This document shows positions 32,664 through 32,872 of a stretch of 32,872 nucleotides of DNA, piece by piece. The position numbers and the translations under genes were made by a program. Under the pieces are notes generated by a model. The model saw nothing but the letters and a program-made list of their open reading frames with translations. It did no database searches and was not told the origin of the DNA. Source of the stretch: Oscillospiraceae bacterium (GTDB lineage Bacteria > Bacillota > Clostridia > UBA1381); the NCBI GenBank assembly GCA_022509005.1, contig JAFLUC010000025.1:1-32872 (forward strand), written 5' to 3'. Each line of letters opens with the position of its first letter. Within the stretch, counting starts at the first letter, position 1.

Positions 32664-32872
32664 TGGGAGGATTTTTTACAGGCGTAGGCGGCGGATTAGG
32701 ATCTGTCGAGACAGAAGAATTAAAGGCGGCGATCGAGGCCGAGGCAAAAGCCCGCAAGGCGGCAGATGATGAGCTGTCGAAACAAATTGACAAATTCAGA
32801 GAAACCGATACAGGCGTATTCGCTGAACGCCTTAACGCGGCAGAAAAACGACTTGACGCGATCACTGCTATA
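32663..32872 (+). CDS. Start of a further tail-fibre-like protein (cut by window edge)
   Basis: 70 residues visible, running off the end. Gly-rich start (GGFFTGVGGGLGSVE) then a heptad-type charged helix ELKAAIEAEAKARKAADDEL that repeats the pattern in the fibre gene at 31284-32381 (EEKARDAAVDKL), so a trimeric coiled-coil fibre is likely. Type cannot be fixed without the rest. Confidence 0.7.
   Translation, partial: MGGFFTGVGGGLGSVETEELKAAIEAEAKARKAADDELSKQIDKFRETDTGVFAERLNAAEKRLDAITAI

Noticed and set aside
1-32872. CRISPR arrays, tRNA genes, insertion sequences, restriction-modification systems
   Set aside because: Scanned by eye on both strands; no spaced direct repeats, cloverleaf, transposase or methylase motifs were found. 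The region before 151 shows no tRNA end that would serve as an integration site.

Overview
The window is the left-hand two thirds of a temperate siphophage genome, most likely a prophage of a Gram-positive anaerobe of the Clostridia (Lachnospiraceae/Oscillospiraceae type). Signs of this are the strong AGGAGGTGAT-type ribosome binding sites before most genes, moderate GC content, an ImmA/IrrE plus XRE repressor switch, and a gene order typical of Firmicutes siphophages. It starts at or near the left attachment site and ends inside a tail-fibre gene. The lysis genes, attR and any right-hand cargo lie outside the window. No tRNA, rRNA, CRISPR array or insertion sequence was seen.

Layout. (1) About 1-3000, lysogeny module, transcribed leftward: XRE repressor, ImmA-like metallopeptidase, a small lipoprotein and a tyrosine integrase. 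(2) 2943-3110, divergent control region: two near-consensus promoters and four operator-like sites. (3) 3121-5631, early region: a possible 50-residue rightward ORF, a leftward gene nested antisense to the early transcript (3251-3601), then rightward small genes including three with XRE-type helix-turn-helix domains. (4) 5729-14127, DNA metabolism: AAA ATPase, Sak4-like RecA-fold ATPase, DUF669-type protein, superfamily II helicase, primase-helicase, an intergenic region rich in palindromes that may be the replication origin, a RusA resolvase and small coupled ORFs. (5) 14190-14742, late switch: a DUF1492/ArpU-like regulator followed by a promoter and a leader hairpin. (6) 14743-22574, packaging and head: TerS, TerL, portal, HK97-gp10-like protein, MuF head protein with a toxin-like C-terminus, a tiny immunity-like gene not usually called, a strong terminator, scaffold, capsid and connectors. 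(7) 22590-end, tail: major tail protein, gpG/gpGT chaperones with a -1 frameshift site, a 1690-residue tape measure protein, distal tail protein, Tal-like tail protein, a pyocin-knob fibre protein and the start of another fibre gene.

How it works together. In the lysogen the repressor would hold the rightward promoter off, and ImmA would inactivate the repressor on induction. Rightward transcription then reads the early and replication genes and the ArpU-like protein would turn on the late promoter before terS. The observations most worth a second look are: the MuF-linked toxin-like domain with its small DUF4926-like neighbour and terminator; a 24-bp palindrome found three times, each just before a functional module; the palindrome-dense putative origin at 12453-12713; a possible small RNA between integrase and lipoprotein genes; and an antisense gene lying across the early transcript. 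All family names come from recognition by eye; no database search was run.
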